Assembly (NCBI GenBank): GCA_009193035.1
Contig: SWDT01000057.1
Location: forward strand, 124,001 to 188,000
Reading direction: 5' to 3'
Length of the DNA: 64,000 bases
Origin: Halicephalobus mephisto
Lineage: Eukaryota > Nematoda > Chromadorea > Rhabditida > Panagrolaimidae
Part shown: positions 11,238-37,302 of the stretch, piece by piece
How the letters are laid out: each line of letters opens with the position of its first letter
How positions within the stretch are numbered: position 1 is the first letter of the stretch
Translations under genes and position numbers: made by a program
Notes under the pieces: model-generated
Told to the model about the DNA's origin: nothing
Databases searched by the model: none
Seen by the model: the letters and a program-made list of their open reading frames with translations, nothing else

Positions 11238-11582
11238 GTGATTGATGATAGCATGGTTTTCTATGTTTAGTGCATAAATTTGATGAAATTCGTATGAATG
11301 AGAGTTTAATCCATTCAACATGATGTAACCCTACATATTTTGAATGTCCTTATCCATCAAGTAGCTCTTCTCGGCATGTTCATTCCCGAGTTTAAGAGCA
11401 CCAGCTTGTCGAGCTTTCTTTTCGGTAGGGAGTGCCGGTCCCGTTTAAGCCCGCCCTCCCCGTTGTCCTTTTTCTAGTCCGTGTCGTGAATACGCAGATT
11501 TCTAAGCCAGTAACAGCTTTGTGAAGACGGTCCGGAAGATATTTTTGAGTTTCTTAATTGAGATTATTTCTGTTTTTAAAAT
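11238..11582. promoter_or_regulatory. atp-4 3' region and rab-37 promoter region
   Basis: The atp-4 3' UTR runs from 11238. A G+C-rich patch at 11380-11520 (including GTCCCGTTTAAGCCCGCCCT) ends with a TTTTTCTAG acceptor-like site near 11477, which may be the rab-37 outron end. No open frame of note. Confidence 0.35.
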
Positions 11583-17977
<6,395 letters not shown>

Positions 17978-17990
<13 letters not shown>

Positions 17991-18560
17991 TTTTTCTTAA
18001 AAATAAATAAATTTAAAATTAGTCAAATTTAAACACAAAAAAATCAGAATCTAAAATTTTAAAAAATATATTCTTAATTTTTCTTAAAAATAAATAAATA
18101 TAAAATTAGTCAAATTTAAACACAAAGAAATTAAAAATCTAAAAAATTTTAAAAAATTTATTCTTAATTTTTCTTAAAAATAAATAAATTTAAAATTAGT
18201 TAAATTTTAATACAAAAAATTAAAATCTAAAACATCTAAAATTTTAAAAATTAAAAAAATTTATTCTTGATTTTTTTAAAAATAAATAAATTTAAAATTA
18301 GTCAAATTTAAACACAAAAAAATTAAAATCTAAATATTTTAAAAAATACCGAAATTATTTTTATATTTTATAAAAATAAATAAATTTAAAATTAGTTAAA
18401 TTTCAACACAAAAAAATTTAAATCTAAAATTTTAAAAATTAAAAAAACTTATTCTTGATTTTTTTAAAAATAAATAAATATAAAATTAGTTAAATTTAAA
18501 CACAAAAAAATTTAAATTTAAATATTTTAAAAAATACCGAAATTATTTTTATATTTTTTT
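17978..18560 (+). repeat. Tandemly repeated rab-37 3' end, unit about 85-100 bp, six to seven copies
   Basis: The unit begins TATTCTTAATTTTTCTTAAA, which in the first copy is the last two rab-37 codons and stop codon, and continues AATAAATAAATTTAAAATTA and CAAATTTAAACACAAAAA. Each unit carries AATAAATAAA, so potential polyadenylation signals are repeated in series. Confidence 0.8.
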
Positions 18561-20970
18561 AAAATTAATTTAATTTAATTTAAATACAAAAAATCAAAAT
18601 TTTCAATTTAAAAATTATTTTTGATTTTTTTATTCAAAAAAATTTTATTTTTGATTTTTAAAAAAATAAATCAATTTAAAATTAATTAAATTTTAACACA
18701 AAATGTTTTTAAAATTTTAATTAATCTGATCATGTGAAAAAAAAAGAAAAAACAGAGGCTTACATCTCGAGACGTTTGTTTGTGTTCCTGTCTTTCGTCA
18801 TTCGTAAGATTTCATTTTTGATTTTTTAATATTTTAAAAAAAATTTTAGTTAAAATAAAAAGTTAATTTTTTAATATTTTTCAAACAAAAATTTTAGTTA
18901 AAATAAAAAATTAATTTTTTAATATTTTAAAAAAAAATTTTAGTTAAAATAAAAAATTAATTTTTTAATATTTTTTTAAAAAAATTTTTAGTTAAAATAA
19001 AAAGTTAATTTTTTAATATTTTTCAAACAAAATTTTAGTTAAAATAAAAAATTAATTTTATTAAACTTTAAATATTTTCAAAATTTATTTTTTTAAATTT
19101 TAAATATTTTCAAAATTTATTTTTATTTTAAAAATAATTTAAATATTTCCAAAAAATTAATTTTTAAATATTTTTTAAACAGAATTTTAGTTAAAATAAA
19201 AAATTAATTTTATTAAACTTTAAATATTTTTAAAATGAATATTTTATATAAAAAATGAATTTTTTAAATTTTAAATATTTTCGAAATTTATTTTTATTTA
19301 AAAAAATTTATTTCATTTAAAAAATTGATTTTATTTTATTTAAAAAAATTTTATTTTATTTTAAAATAATTTATAAAAAGTAATATTTTAGAAATTTATT
19401 TTTTAACTTTTAGAATTCTCATAAAATCGATCCCTTTAAGTTTTGAAAGCTCTTTTGACCTTGTTGCCGTTGGCGTTTCTAAGCCTCTAGTATGGTGTTT
19501 GTTACGCGCTGTCACATCACACAAAATGAGTCAACCTGTTTCTTCCGTAAAACCGTAAAACGATATTCGTATATCAAACTAGAAATAACGTCTGATTATA
19601 TTTTTATAAAAAATCAAAATTATTTTTTAAATTTAAAAAAAATCAAAATTATTTTTTAAATTTAAAAAATTTTAAATCAATTTTTTCCATTTTTCGCGAA
19701 AATTTTAAAAAATATTTTTATAAAAATAAAATTGTTTCAAAACGAATTTTTAGAAGTTTTTAATTTTAAATAAAAATCAAAAATTTTGAGTTAATTTTTT
19801 TCCATTTTTTCATTTTTCGTGGAAATTAAAAAAATAAAATTTTTTAAAAATTGTTTCAAAACGAATTTTTAGAAGTTTTAGAAAATCCTAAAATTTTAGG
19901 TAAGAGAGAGAAGTGCGAGTGAGGACAGGCTGATTTGCCAGATTTACCACTTTTTCCATTTTTAATAACTTCCCACCTTTTTCGCGGGAATTTTAAAATT
20001 CAAAAAATCATTATTATAAAAATTTCCATAAAATTGTCTCAAAAGTAATTTTAAAGTTTTGGAATAATTGTAAAAAATAAACCTGAAAGTGAGGACAGAG
20101 CGAGTCGGCTTCGGCAGCGATTTGACGGATTTACCATTTTTGTCGTTTTTTTAAATTTTTTTTCAAGAATTCAAAATTTACAATTTTTGCGAATTTTTAG
20201 AATTTCCTAAGAAGTTATAAAATTTAGGTGAAGGGAATTTTTAAAAATGTAAATCGATTTCGTAATAGATTACCAAATTTACCGCTTTTTCCTTTTTTAT
20301 AAATTTTCATTTTTTGCAGGAATTTAAAAATTAAAAAAATATTTTTATAAAAATTAACAATTAAAGCTTTTTTGAAATTTTCTAAAAACTTAAAATTTAA
20401 ATGACTTCACTTTTTTATATAAAAATTAATTTTTTAGATTTATCATTTTTTTCTTTTTTTATAATTTTCCATTTTTTTGGAACTTTCCAAATTTCAGAAT
20501 ATTTTTATAAATAAAGCTTTTCTAAAAAGTTATAAAATTCATGAGTGAATCCATTTCGGAATTAATTTTTTAGGTTTATTTTTTCTTTTTTTACGATTTT
20601 TTCACTTTTCGCGGAAATTTTCAAATTTCAGAATATTTTTATAAATAAAGTTTTTTAAAAATTAAAACTTAACTAAGAAAATTCTAAAATGTACGAGTTT
20701 ATATAAAAATTAATTTCTTAGATTTATTTTTTTTCCTTTTTTTATAATTTTCCATTTTTTTGGGAATTTTCAAATTTCAGAATATTTTTATAAATAAAGT
20801 TTTTCTAAAAAGTTATGAAATTCATGAGTGAATCCATTTCGGAATTAATTTTTTAGGCTTATTTTTTCTTTTTTTACGATTTTTTCACTTTTCGCGGAAA
20901 TTTGAAAATTTTGAAAAAGTACATATTGATTTTTTTCAATTAAAACGTTTGTGATTAAAAATTAAAAAAA
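18561..20970. repeat. Repeat-rich intergenic DNA between rab-37 and hpk-1
   Basis: 18830-19070 holds about five copies of TTTTAGTTAAAATAAAAA with TTAATTTTTTAATATTT. 19860-20930 holds diverged GCGGGAATTTT-family units followed by about four copies of a unit with TTCAGAATATTTTTATAAATAAAG. Between them, 19425-19600 is a less A+T-rich island (CCTTGTTGCCGTTGGCGTTT, TTACGCGCTGTCACATCACA) that I cannot assign. Confidence 0.5.
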
Positions 20971-20984
20971 TACTTTTTAATCAT

Positions 20985-21560
20985 TCCGTCAGTTGCACCC
21001 ACATGGAGAGGAATGACTGACCCGACGTGAGACATGTCTGATTTTGTCTGTTTCGACTTTGCCCGAGGCAAAGACCTTGATTTGAAGATTTAATTTCTAA
21101 TATATTTGATCAATTTTATAAAAATTCCAAAGCTTTATCGACTACGTCAAAGCGGCAGACATCCGAAAAATTTTTTTTCTATGTTACTGGGACGTCTCGA
21201 CAGCCAATCGAACCACTCGCTTTGCCAGTCATTCCCTTTTTTTTGCCAGTCATTCCTTCTTTTTTGCCAGTCATTCCTATAGAATTGTGTGTCTTGTCTG
21301 TCAGAGAAAAGTAGACGAATGCGCGAGCAAAGCCCAGTTTTCCATTTTCCAAACAGACAATTCCGATGTCTCCGCCTTATTTCATACCGATTTGTTCGTT
21401 TCTCTCCAATGGAAAAAAGGAAAAAATGGAAAACCGGACACGTACATTTCGATGAGAAATAAGAGTGGTCGAAAGAGGACGCACCGAGCCGGCTTCGAAC
21501 AGACCTCTTTCCCCGTCGATTCGAAGGCTCAGAAGCGAAATGAGTCCGACTTCTAGTTCT
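20985..21560 (+). promoter_or_regulatory. Probable hpk-1 upstream promoter / 5' exon region
   Basis: A G+C-balanced block in A+T-rich DNA. It has three tandem copies of TTTGCCAGTCATTCC with T-runs (21220-21280), a CCAAT box (21204-21208 region) and an 89-codon open frame (21287-21556) whose product I do not recognise. No acceptor or donor makes the frame join hpk-1 convincingly. Most likely promoter plus untranslated leader. Confidence 0.35.
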
Positions 21561-22032
21561 GTCACATCATCCTACTTTTCCATTTTTATTATTTTTTAGA
21601 ATCTTCAAGATTTTAAAAAAGGCTTTTGTTCTATTTCGGTAAATGACAATTCTATTGTGTATTCTAGCCCGTTTTTCCTTTTTTGAGATTTCTTTTGTTT
21701 TCAGAATATTGATTAAATCCAAAATTTTTCGTGATTTCTTAAAAATTTAAAAATTTTTATCATTTTTAAAAAATTAAAAATTTTTCTTAATTTTTTTAAA
21801 ATTTTAATTTTTCCACAATTTTTTGAATTTTTTTTATTTCTAAATTCTTTAAAATTTTTATTTTAAAACTTTTTTGATTTTTTATTAAATTTTAAAAATT
21901 TCTTCGATTTGTTTGACTTTTTAAATTTTTTTACTTTTTTAAAATTTTTATTTTTTTTTAAATTTAATTTTTTTGATTTTTTTAAATTTTTAATTTTTTT
22001 GATTTTTTTAAATTTTTAATTTTTTTGATTTT

Positions 22033-22065
22033 AGAAGCGGCCTGAGGCCGCTGATCGACGAGGGT
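22033..22065 (+). promoter_or_regulatory. hpk-1 leader with 17-bp palindrome after the spliced-leader acceptor
   Basis: TTGATTTTAG ends at about 22034 and is followed by AGCGGCCT-G-AGGCCGCT, a perfect 8-bp inverted repeat, and then the ATG at 22066. The mature leader would be about 31 bases plus the spliced leader, with a strong G+C hairpin just upstream of the start. Confidence 0.55.
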
Positions 22066-29266
<7,201 letters not shown>

Positions 29267-29345
29267 TTTGTCATTTCTGGAACTACAGTATGCTAGGTGA
29301 TTTTAAGATAGTCAGATGTGAATTGGGCCGTTATACAGTAGTAGG

Positions 29346-29581
29346 GCATTACTGTAGACTATTAGAACACTCTCAAAGAGGCTTGTAATTTAAATCACCG
29401 TAGATTACTGCAGACAGTACAAGACGAAAGTTACGGCGGCGAAATTCAAAATTTCTTTAAAATATAGGTTTTTTAGGAATTTCGAATTTCCCGCCGTAAT
29501 CTCTGTCTTGTACTGTACACAGTAATCTCTAATGGTTTAAATTATGAAACTCCTCAAAAGTACTTCAGTAATCTACAGTGC
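29346..29581 (+). repeat. Long imperfect inverted repeat downstream of hpk-1 (likely in its 3' UTR)
   Basis: The left arm, about 29346-29455 (GACAGTACAAGACG, TTACGGCGGCGAAATTC), pairs with the right arm, about 29477-29581 (GAATTTCCCGCCGTAA, GTCTTGTACTGTAC). Arms are about 105 bp with mismatches, around a 20-base loop, and both outer parts contain CTACAGTA. The first good AATAAA after hpk-1 is at 30149-30154, so the foldback would be transcribed in the 3' UTR. It resembles a MITE or palindromic repeat. Confidence 0.7.
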
Positions 29582-31774
29582 TTTTCGGTTACTGTGTGAC
29601 GAACTAATTTGTGGACAGTAATCCTAAAATTGCCATACTGTACTTCTGGATACTTAACCTCCAGGACTCACCCGACTAATGCGTGTCTTTGTAATATTCC
29701 TAGATCTTTTACTTTTGCAAAAACGGGAAAGAAATTGTTGAGAACAGAAGGCAGAAGGAACTTTGTATATACTGTATTTCGTATCTTGGAGTAATTTATT
29801 TTCTAAGATTTTAGTTGGGTTTTTTGTGACTTTAATGAATTCCAGTTCTTTCGCTTACTGTATTGGAGATTTGCCATAACGGGTTTCGTCAAGTACACAA
29901 GAGGATTTTTAATTTACCTCAATATCCCAAATTTTTTGAGTTTTCGGAGCTCTTGCGTACCTGACGCTCATGGCGTCTTCGATTTTAAATTTTTATTTAA
30001 ATATTTATTTTTGGGTAATAGTCGTCGTTCCGTGCCTTTCCGCTTCTCCAATCTCTTACTTATCAAAAATTAAATTTTAGTTTCTGTTCTGTGATTAACG
30101 TTTTCGAACTTGTTGACCTGTTATGATCGAAGCGCGGTGTCTGTCTTGAATAAATTTCCAGTAGTGTTTTTTCAACGGGATGTGTTATGAAGTACATTTC
30201 TAAAATAAACATAAATTTCCAAAATTCCGGAATAGTCTGAAAAGTACAAAAATTCTAAAAACTAAAATCACAAAATGGTCCTGACACGAAATTTATAAAT
30301 TTTCCAGTCAGGACTCGAAATTGCAAACTTTAGTATTTATATGATTTTAAAACTATCTAATTGTAATTATGTTATTAAAAAAGTTAAGAAATAAAATTTC
30401 ATACAAAATGGTCCTGGAACGAAATTTATAAATTTTCCAGTCAGGACCCAAAATTGCAAACTTTAATTTTTTGATGTTTGAGTGAACTTAATTATAATTT
30501 TATTGTTATAAAAATTAAAAATCGAAATCATTGCGAAATTCTCTTGAAACGAATTTCTCAAACTTTTGAAATTATCCTAAAAAATAAGCTAAAAACGAAT
30601 CGACTTTTGTGATTTGTCAAATTTATTATTTTTTCCATTTTCACTCATTTCAGATCAGAGCTTAAAAATTTCGAAAAATCATACTTTTATAAAAAATAAA
30701 ATTTTTTTCAATATTTTTTGGATTTTACTGAAAAAATTAAAATTTAGGTAAAAATTTAAAAATTGAACGAATTTCGTAATAAGTTACCAGATTTGTCATT
30801 TTTTTTTATAAATTTTCGTTCTTTGCGCGGGAATTTTAAAAAATCATAATTTTCTAAATATTAAAAATGAATTTTTTCGAGATTTTTTGAAACAAAATTT
30901 TGGAATTTTATTGAAAAAAAATTAAAATTTAGGTAAAAATAAAAAGAAAAAAATGAAGACGGGGCGAGTCGATTTCGACAGTGACTTGCCAGATTTGCCA
31001 TTCATACCAGCCTCACTCGCTCTCTGCGCGCGAATTTTAAAATTCCGAAATTTGTAGTTTTATAAAAATCAAAGTTGTTTTAAAATGAGTTTTTAGAAAA
31101 CCAGAAATTTAGGTAAAATTCACAAATTGAATAAATTTCATAATAAATTACCAGATTTACTATTTTTGCCTTTTTTATAAACTTCTTCGCTCCTTGCGCG
31201 GGAAGTTTAAAATTTCGAAAAAATTTACCGATTTTTTAAATTATTTTTATTTTAAAAAAATTCGACTTTTTCATTGGCAAAATGTTCCATTTTGAAAGCT
31301 AATCAATTTTTTTTGAATGAATAATTTTGAAAATCCAAATTTCATATATGAATTTTTTGTTTTTTTAAATATTTGTTAATTTTTAAGTTTTTTTATATAA
31401 ATACTTGTGAAATTTTCCGGTAATTTAGTTTTTAGGAAAAACAAACTTTTTCGAATTCGTTTTTACAGTTGGTTTTTGCTTTTGCCACGAACAGTTGTTT
31501 TTGCGGATCAGGCGTTGTGAAAGATCATCGGATGGTATACGGGGGGATTTATATAAAGAACATGTAAAATTGATCCGAATTCGATATTTTGGTGTTGGTC
31601 ATTCTGTCGCGCGCGCGTCTTTCTTGAATGCGTACATTTTGCCTTGGTTAATCTCCGCTGGTCCCTCACACGTTTGTCATTTTTGTATTTGGTTGTCGGA
31701 ATTTCGTCAAGGTCGATATTTGATATTCATCGATTTTTGGATAAATTTAATGTAAAATTAGGTTTTTTAGAACA
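29582..31774. other. Intergenic region between hpk-1 and mlc-5
   Basis: Holds the rest of the likely hpk-1 3' UTR, ending after AATAAA at 30149-30154. Then come two copies of a TGGTCCTGA...TCAGGACC hairpin unit (30265-30470), and GCGGGAATTTT-family repeats (30540-31210). A G+C-balanced block at 31450-31770 is the probable mlc-5 promoter and outron. An 86-codon frame there has no recognisable product. Confidence 0.5.
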
Positions 31775-32844
31775 ATGGTTGCTGGATCGATCGATGATCA
31801 GTTGGCGGACTGTCGCGAGATCTTCTGCTACTTCGATTCCAAAGGAGATGAGAAGATCAACGTCGCCCAGGTCGGGGACGTGCTTCGGGCTCTGGGTCAG
31901 AATCCTACAGAAGCCGAAATCCAAAAATGTTGCGAACATTGGAACGACCCAGGTGAGTCCCGTCTTCGAAAACGGAAAATCCATCTTCCATCACGTCTTG
32001 CAACTCAAATTAGTGATTTCATATATCAAAATCAATCCTAGAAGACGGATAAAGGGTTTTCTATTTTGTATGCTCAAATCCAGAAAGTTTAGGACATGTT
32101 TAGTAAGAATGTCGTTCTAGACCGTTGATTACGAAAGAGCCACACGAAATTGCAAATTTATGTTTTTTAATTCCTAAAAACGTCTAAAAATTGTTATTCA
32201 GACGATTTCCTGAACAATTCATATATAATTTTCACAGTACATGACTGAATATGAAATAATCAGAAATTTTAGGCTGCTTTAGTTTTCAAAATTAAAAAAA
32301 AATAATTTTCTAAAAAATCCATAATTTTTTAACATTCCAATTAAATTTGATATATCAATTTTCAGATTCTCGAATTAGTTTCGAAGAATTTGTGCCGATT
32401 TACCAAACGGTCAACAAAAATCGATCTTCTCATTCTCTGGACGAATTCGTCGAAGGACTTTCTCACTTCGACAAAGACGGCAACGGAACCATCAACGTCG
32501 CCGAGCTTCGTCATCTTCTGACCACTCTTGGTAAGTTTTTCTTCATAAAAACAAAATTATAAAAGTTATTCAAATTCATTTAAAATTTCAAAAAATAAAA
32601 AATTCATATAAAAACTATGAAATTTCGCTTTTAAAATGTAAAATTTCAGTTTTAAAAAAATAAAAATTACGAATTTTATATAAAAATTAATAAAATTTTA
32701 TTTGAAAATTATGAATTTTATATAAAAATTATTCCAGGTGAACGTCTGAGTGATGAGGAAGTCGATCAGCTCCTGAGCGGCCACGAGGACTCCCACGGGA
32801 ACGTCAACATCTCCGATTTCGTCCGCAGCATCATGCAATCTTAA
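31775..32844 (+). CDS. mlc-5: Myosin essential light chain (non-muscle type)
   Basis: EF-hand light chain that stabilises the lever arm of myosin II, in C. elegans needed for embryonic elongation. Exons 31775-31952, 32366-32530 and 32738-32844 give 149 residues, the usual length. Features are the N-lobe with GDVLRALGQNPTEAEI, the linker, and an EF-hand DKDGNGTINVAE followed by LRHLLTTLGERLSDEEVD. The start is five bases after TTTTTTAG, fitting SL1. AATAAA lies near 32940. The next gene, taf-9, begins 241 bp downstream; the same neighbour pair occurs in C. elegans (T12D8.6 and T12D8.7, from memory), which supports the symbol over other light chains. Confidence 0.88.
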
Positions 32845-33085
32845 TTTTCAAAACTGGATCAAAATCAACTTGATAAAATTGCCACTATCCACGGTCTGGC
32901 TATGCCAGTATTATCCTTCGAGTTAAAATATCTATGTAAAATAAAATCAAGGGTCAATTTGGGATTTTTAAAATCCAACGATTCTGAAAATCGTTTTTAA
33001 TATTTTTTAAATTTCAGTATTTTCAATTTTCTAGACATTTTTAAATTTCAATGTTTTTAAATTTCATTATTTTCAGATTTGGAAA

Positions 33086-34256
33086 ATGACTGATCAGGCG
33101 TCCTCGAATATTCGTAAAAAAACTGAAAAAAGAAATATAAAATCGTCGAAAAAAGATGATTCCTTCACTTCCACTGCAGCTTCGATCAGTTTGAGCAAAA
33201 TGATGGGAGGAGGTGATTCTCGTTAATACGTAATTCTGCCATAGTGCCTTCCTTAGGGTAATTCGTCCCTGATTTCGTAAGGATAGCCTATTTTTCATCT
33301 TTTTAGACCGTTTTCTGGTCTTGAAACGACCTAAAATGGCAATCACGTTCAGAATATCTGATCTAAAAAGAAACTTGAAATCGGTGCGAGTTGAGGAAGA
33401 TTTTTTCCTATTACCTATTTTTCCCTTTTAGACCGTTTTTTAGTCTTGAAACGACCTAAAATGGCAATCAGGTCCGAAATGACTGATCTAAAAAGGTTAA
33501 AAGTGGATTTCGGAACAGTTGCTTTTTAATTTTCTAAAACTGGTCTGTTTTTCACTTTTTAGACCGTTTTTTGATCTTGAAACGACCTAAAGTGGCAATC
33601 ATGTTCAGAATATCTGATCTGTAAAAGTTAAAAATTTACTAACATGAGTTAATATAAGTAAATGCCCCAGGGAAAGAAGTTTTGTGGAAATTCGATATAT
33701 CAATTGTGTTTTTTCTTTTCAGGAACAGGTTTGGAAAAACAAGTAACGTTGGAAGAAAGGTCCCGGGACGGGGTCAGGGCCATGCTTCTGGAAACCGGAA
33801 TCAGATCCAACGAAGCCGGGGTTGATATGCTGGCCACTTATGCCAGACAGCTGACCAAGGAAGCCCTCATTAAGGCCCACAAGTACGCCGGACACGCGGA
33901 CAGGAACCAGATAGAAGTGGATGACGTCACGCTTGCTTTTAACGGATTAGGTAAATTTTATTTTTGTATTTTGTATAAGTCCATTTTTAGTTCCGAAACC
34001 AGTATCCCGGATAGAAAGGGGAGATAACGCAAAAATTATTAATTCTCAAGAACTACCGAAACTGAGAGACAGCGCACTGCATCTGCCGGTGGACCGTTGC
34101 TGCATCATCCAGCCCGAATACGAGGTTGTCCCGGAAAAACCTCAAGTACACGAACCGGAACCTGTACCTTCGAAAATTCAGAAAATTATGAAATCTACAG
34201 TCGGAAGTTCGCAAATGACGAACATCCTAAAAAATGTCGACGACGTTTACGATTAA
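33086..34256 (+). CDS. taf-9: TFIID subunit TAF9 (histone-fold protein)
   Basis: Histone-fold partner of TAF6 in TFIID (and SAGA-like complexes), needed for RNA polymerase II initiation. Exons 33086-33212, 33723-33950 and 33991-34256 give 206 residues. The basic N-terminal 45 residues are followed by the histone fold (about 55-120) with DGVRAMLLETGIRSNEAG, YARQLTKEALIKAHKYAG and NQIEVDDVTLAF. The VPKP segment after the fold is typical of TAF9. The start is eight bases after TTTTCAG, about 240 bp beyond the mlc-5 stop, as expected for a downstream operon gene receiving SL2. Intron 1 holds a threefold repeat. Confidence 0.9.
33240..33620. repeat. Tandem repeat, unit about 125-131 bp, three copies, taf-9 intron 1
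   Basis: Copies at about 33304, 33429 and 33560 share TTTTAGACCGTTTT, GTCTTGAAACGACCTAAA and TGGCAATCA, then CTGATCTAAAAAG. The GGTCTTGAAACGACC segment is partly self-complementary. Confidence 0.8.
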
Positions 34257-35014
34257 ATATCCTTCAAAATTGAGTGCAAATACGGTTCGATTTTCCGATT
34301 ATCTGTAAAAACGTGGAATAAACGCCATTATCTTACAATCATTAGAATAAACATCGTAAGTTGAGAAAATCAAATCCGATATATGGATATGTTCGAAATC
34401 GAGTGCTCAGTAAAATACGTACTTATTTCGAAACTGTTTTGGTAATGTAAATTTACTCAAATTCTATACATAACTTCTTTTTAGATTGAATATTCCTTAA
34501 ATTAAGTAGTTAAATTCAAAAATACTATGATTTAAAAAAATAAAATCCGATATATGGATATTTTTCTGAATCAAGTTCTCCCAAAATAACTACTTGTTTA
34601 AAAATCGTTATTATAGTATAAATTTACTCAAATTCTACACAAAATTCCTTTTTAGATTGAATATTCTTTAAATTAAGTAGTTAAATTCAAAAATACTATG
34701 GTTTTAAAAAAATCAAATTCAATATATGGATATTTTTCCGAATCAAATTCTCCCAAAATAACTACTTGTTTTTTATTTCTTTACTGTTATGTTGTTTAAT
34801 TTTTTTTATTTTTATAATTATTTCTAGATTTTCTTTTAAAATAATTCTATATAATTTTATATAATATTGATTAACATAGGAGAATTCGTCTGATTAAGAT
34901 ACAAAAGAACGCGAAGCGACGGACATTGTCCTTTCGGGACCTCGTTTCTTTGTCCTTTCAATTTTCGATTTTTTATTTTTATTTAATTTAATTTTATTTT
35001 TTTCAGAGTCAGTG
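34257..35014. repeat. taf-9 3' region with 170-bp tandem repeat, then ABHD16 promoter
   Basis: AATAAA at 34316-34321 probably ends taf-9. From about 34371, a unit of roughly 170 bp containing GATATATGGATATTTTTC and AATTAAGTAGTTAAATTC repeats about 2.5 times. The G+C-rich patch at 34900-34960 has CCTTTCGGGACCTCG, related to the GTTTCGGGACCG element. TTTTTTTCAG at about 35006 is the likely acceptor before the next gene. Confidence 0.6.
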
Positions 35015-37302
35015 ATGGCAGGACAGATATGGACAGAAATCAAAAGAGGATTCAAAAGTGTATGGTTGGTAATTTTTGGTCCGAATTTATATGGAAAAAT
35101 TTCGGATTCAAATTTAATCGAGAAAAATATTTTTGAATATCTTGGGACTCTTGGCTGTGACATCATGTACTTTTTGTACCGAGTAGGAATGGCCGTTCTT
35201 CCGTTGACAGTTTGGCATTTTAACAGAAAATCCAATGGATTTCGAAATTTGGGAGTTTTTTATCCATATATCGGTTTGATTTCGTTTTTCCTTCTTTTGC
35301 GGGCCGTTGGCCGGTTGTTCAGGTGGGTTCATATATCAAATCCGTCCTTACTAAGGTGCTCTTCATTATAGTCCGCCATACAGGTCGATGATTAAGCTTT
35401 TAATCCAGCACAATGAGAATCCTAAAGACCGAAATATCTTGTGTCGTTTGACTTCGAACTACAATATCGCGGTTTGTTGTTTTATTTTTTATTTTTACAT
35501 GTTAATTTTCTACAGCTGTGGAATGTCCACGGATTACAACTTTCGTTTACTAACAAGAAACTGTACATTGATGAATATCCGCTGAACATCGCGGAGGAAG
35601 GCATCCTTAACGTCGTCCTCGGTTGGCTCGCGATCCACGCGTTCGGACGCCGGATGGTTTTCCCCGGATCCGTGACTCTCCTAAAACTAATGCTGAAGAA
35701 TACTATGAATTGTGAACGTCAGATATTTTTCAAAAAAAATGTAAGTTTGTCATGTTTATGATGTAAAGTCATAAGTGGGCGTTGTTACAAAATTGTCTCG
35801 ACGCGAATTTCCAAAGCATTGTTGTTCACCACATTAGCCTACCATTTCAGTTTGACGTGTGATTTCATAATTCTATGTGCTTTGGAGATTAACTATATAT
35901 AGTCATAATTAAGTAATGGTGATTTTCGACGAAACTGTCTCGACGTGGATTTTTAAAATCTTTTTGTTTACCAAATGAGCTTGTAATTTTGTTTTTCACG
36001 TGATTTTACAAGATTTTGGGATCTATTTTACGTTATGTAAATTAAAAATAAGCTTTTTTGAACCTGTCTCGGAAATAATTTCCAAAATCTGCTGAAAACT
36101 TAATGGCTTAAAAGTCGGGTTTTGGACGATTATTTTGTAATCAATTTTTCGTTGATATGTTCTTTCTGAATAGATCTAGAAACTTCTCAACCAAGATATG
36201 TAGCATCTTTCGCTATTTGTCCATCTTTTAGGATTAATTTTCATATATGAAAACCTTGATAGATGTCGAGAAATAATAATACTAAAGTACTCTGTAAAAA
36301 CTAGTTTATTTTTAATAAAAAATAACTTTGAATTTATTTCAGTCTGCTCATAGAGTTGAACGTCTTCCGATCCGCACTCGTAAGGGGAACGTTATCGATA
36401 CATTGTTCGTGGACCAACGCAATAACCCGATAGGTTTGGGAAACACTTTGATTGTCGTAAGTGATGGCAATGCCGGCTATTGTGAACGTGGATTATGCCA
36501 AGGGTGGGTGGAAACGGGCTACTCTGCTTTAGCTTACAATGCTCCTGGATTTACTGAAAGCTCAGGAACTCCTTATTATGACCAAATTTGTGACGCTGCC
36601 GAAGGAATAATGGTTCTTGCGAAATATTTGGGATTCGAACCTGAAGAAATAGTCGTTTATGGATGGTCAATTGGAGGATTTGCTTCGTCATTTATAGCTG
36701 CTAACTACAACATCAAAGGCGTTGTTTTGGATGCTACATTTGACTCGTTAATTCCTCTTGCGAATTCTGTCACAGGTGGTTTAGTTCCAAAACCGACGAA
36801 ATTTGCTGTCGGATATTACTTCAACATGAATCTGGCTAATTTGCTTGCGAGATATTCTGGACCGATTACGTTTATTCGACGTAGATATGATGAAATTATT
36901 ATTACTGATCACACTAGTCCTGAAAATTCTACAAGATCTAATAGAATTAACTATCTTTTTAAGTTGTTTTTGAAAGATAGATATCAGTACCTTAATTGGA
37001 GTTCCGATGACGACAACGTTGTGGATGAATGGCTGGATGCTACGGATAATAAACGTTGTGGGTGGTTTGAGACGGATGGAATTGAAAAATTTGAAGATGT
37101 TTTACCAAAAGATTCTGATGGAGCTGAAATTCTGGATGAAGATGAACGTATAAAAATTGTTCGACGTCTGTGTGATTGGCATTTTGTTGATTTGGATCTT
37201 AGTCACAATATGATCATACCCCAGATGAAATGCGTTGCTCCAGAACCTATTTTTCCTGATGGAACTTTGCCTAGTAATGACAGTAGGAGTTCCAGAACGT
37301 AA
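35015..37302 (+). CDS. ABHD16-type alpha/beta hydrolase (phosphatidylserine lipase-like)
   Basis: Membrane serine hydrolase of the ABHD16 (BAT5) family; the human ABHD16A makes lyso-phosphatidylserine. Exons 35015-35322, 35372-35471, 35516-35740 and 36343-37302 join to 530 residues (human about 558). The N-terminus has two hydrophobic stretches (MYFLYRVGMAVLPLTVW and IGLISFFLLLRAVG), likely membrane segments. The nucleophile elbow is GWSIGG with Ser near 320. Asp near 394 (RRRYDEII) and His near 499 (LSHNM) are candidate partners. NAPGFTES is also family-like. Start chosen at the first ATG after TTTTTCAG. Intron 3 (35741-36342) contains three copies of a roughly 137-bp unit with CTGTCTCGACG.GAATTT. 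Confidence 0.88.

Noticed and set aside
31495..32120. Two overlapping frames around the mlc-5 start
   Set aside because: The first is in the promoter block with no recognisable product; the second reads mlc-5 exon 1 out of frame.
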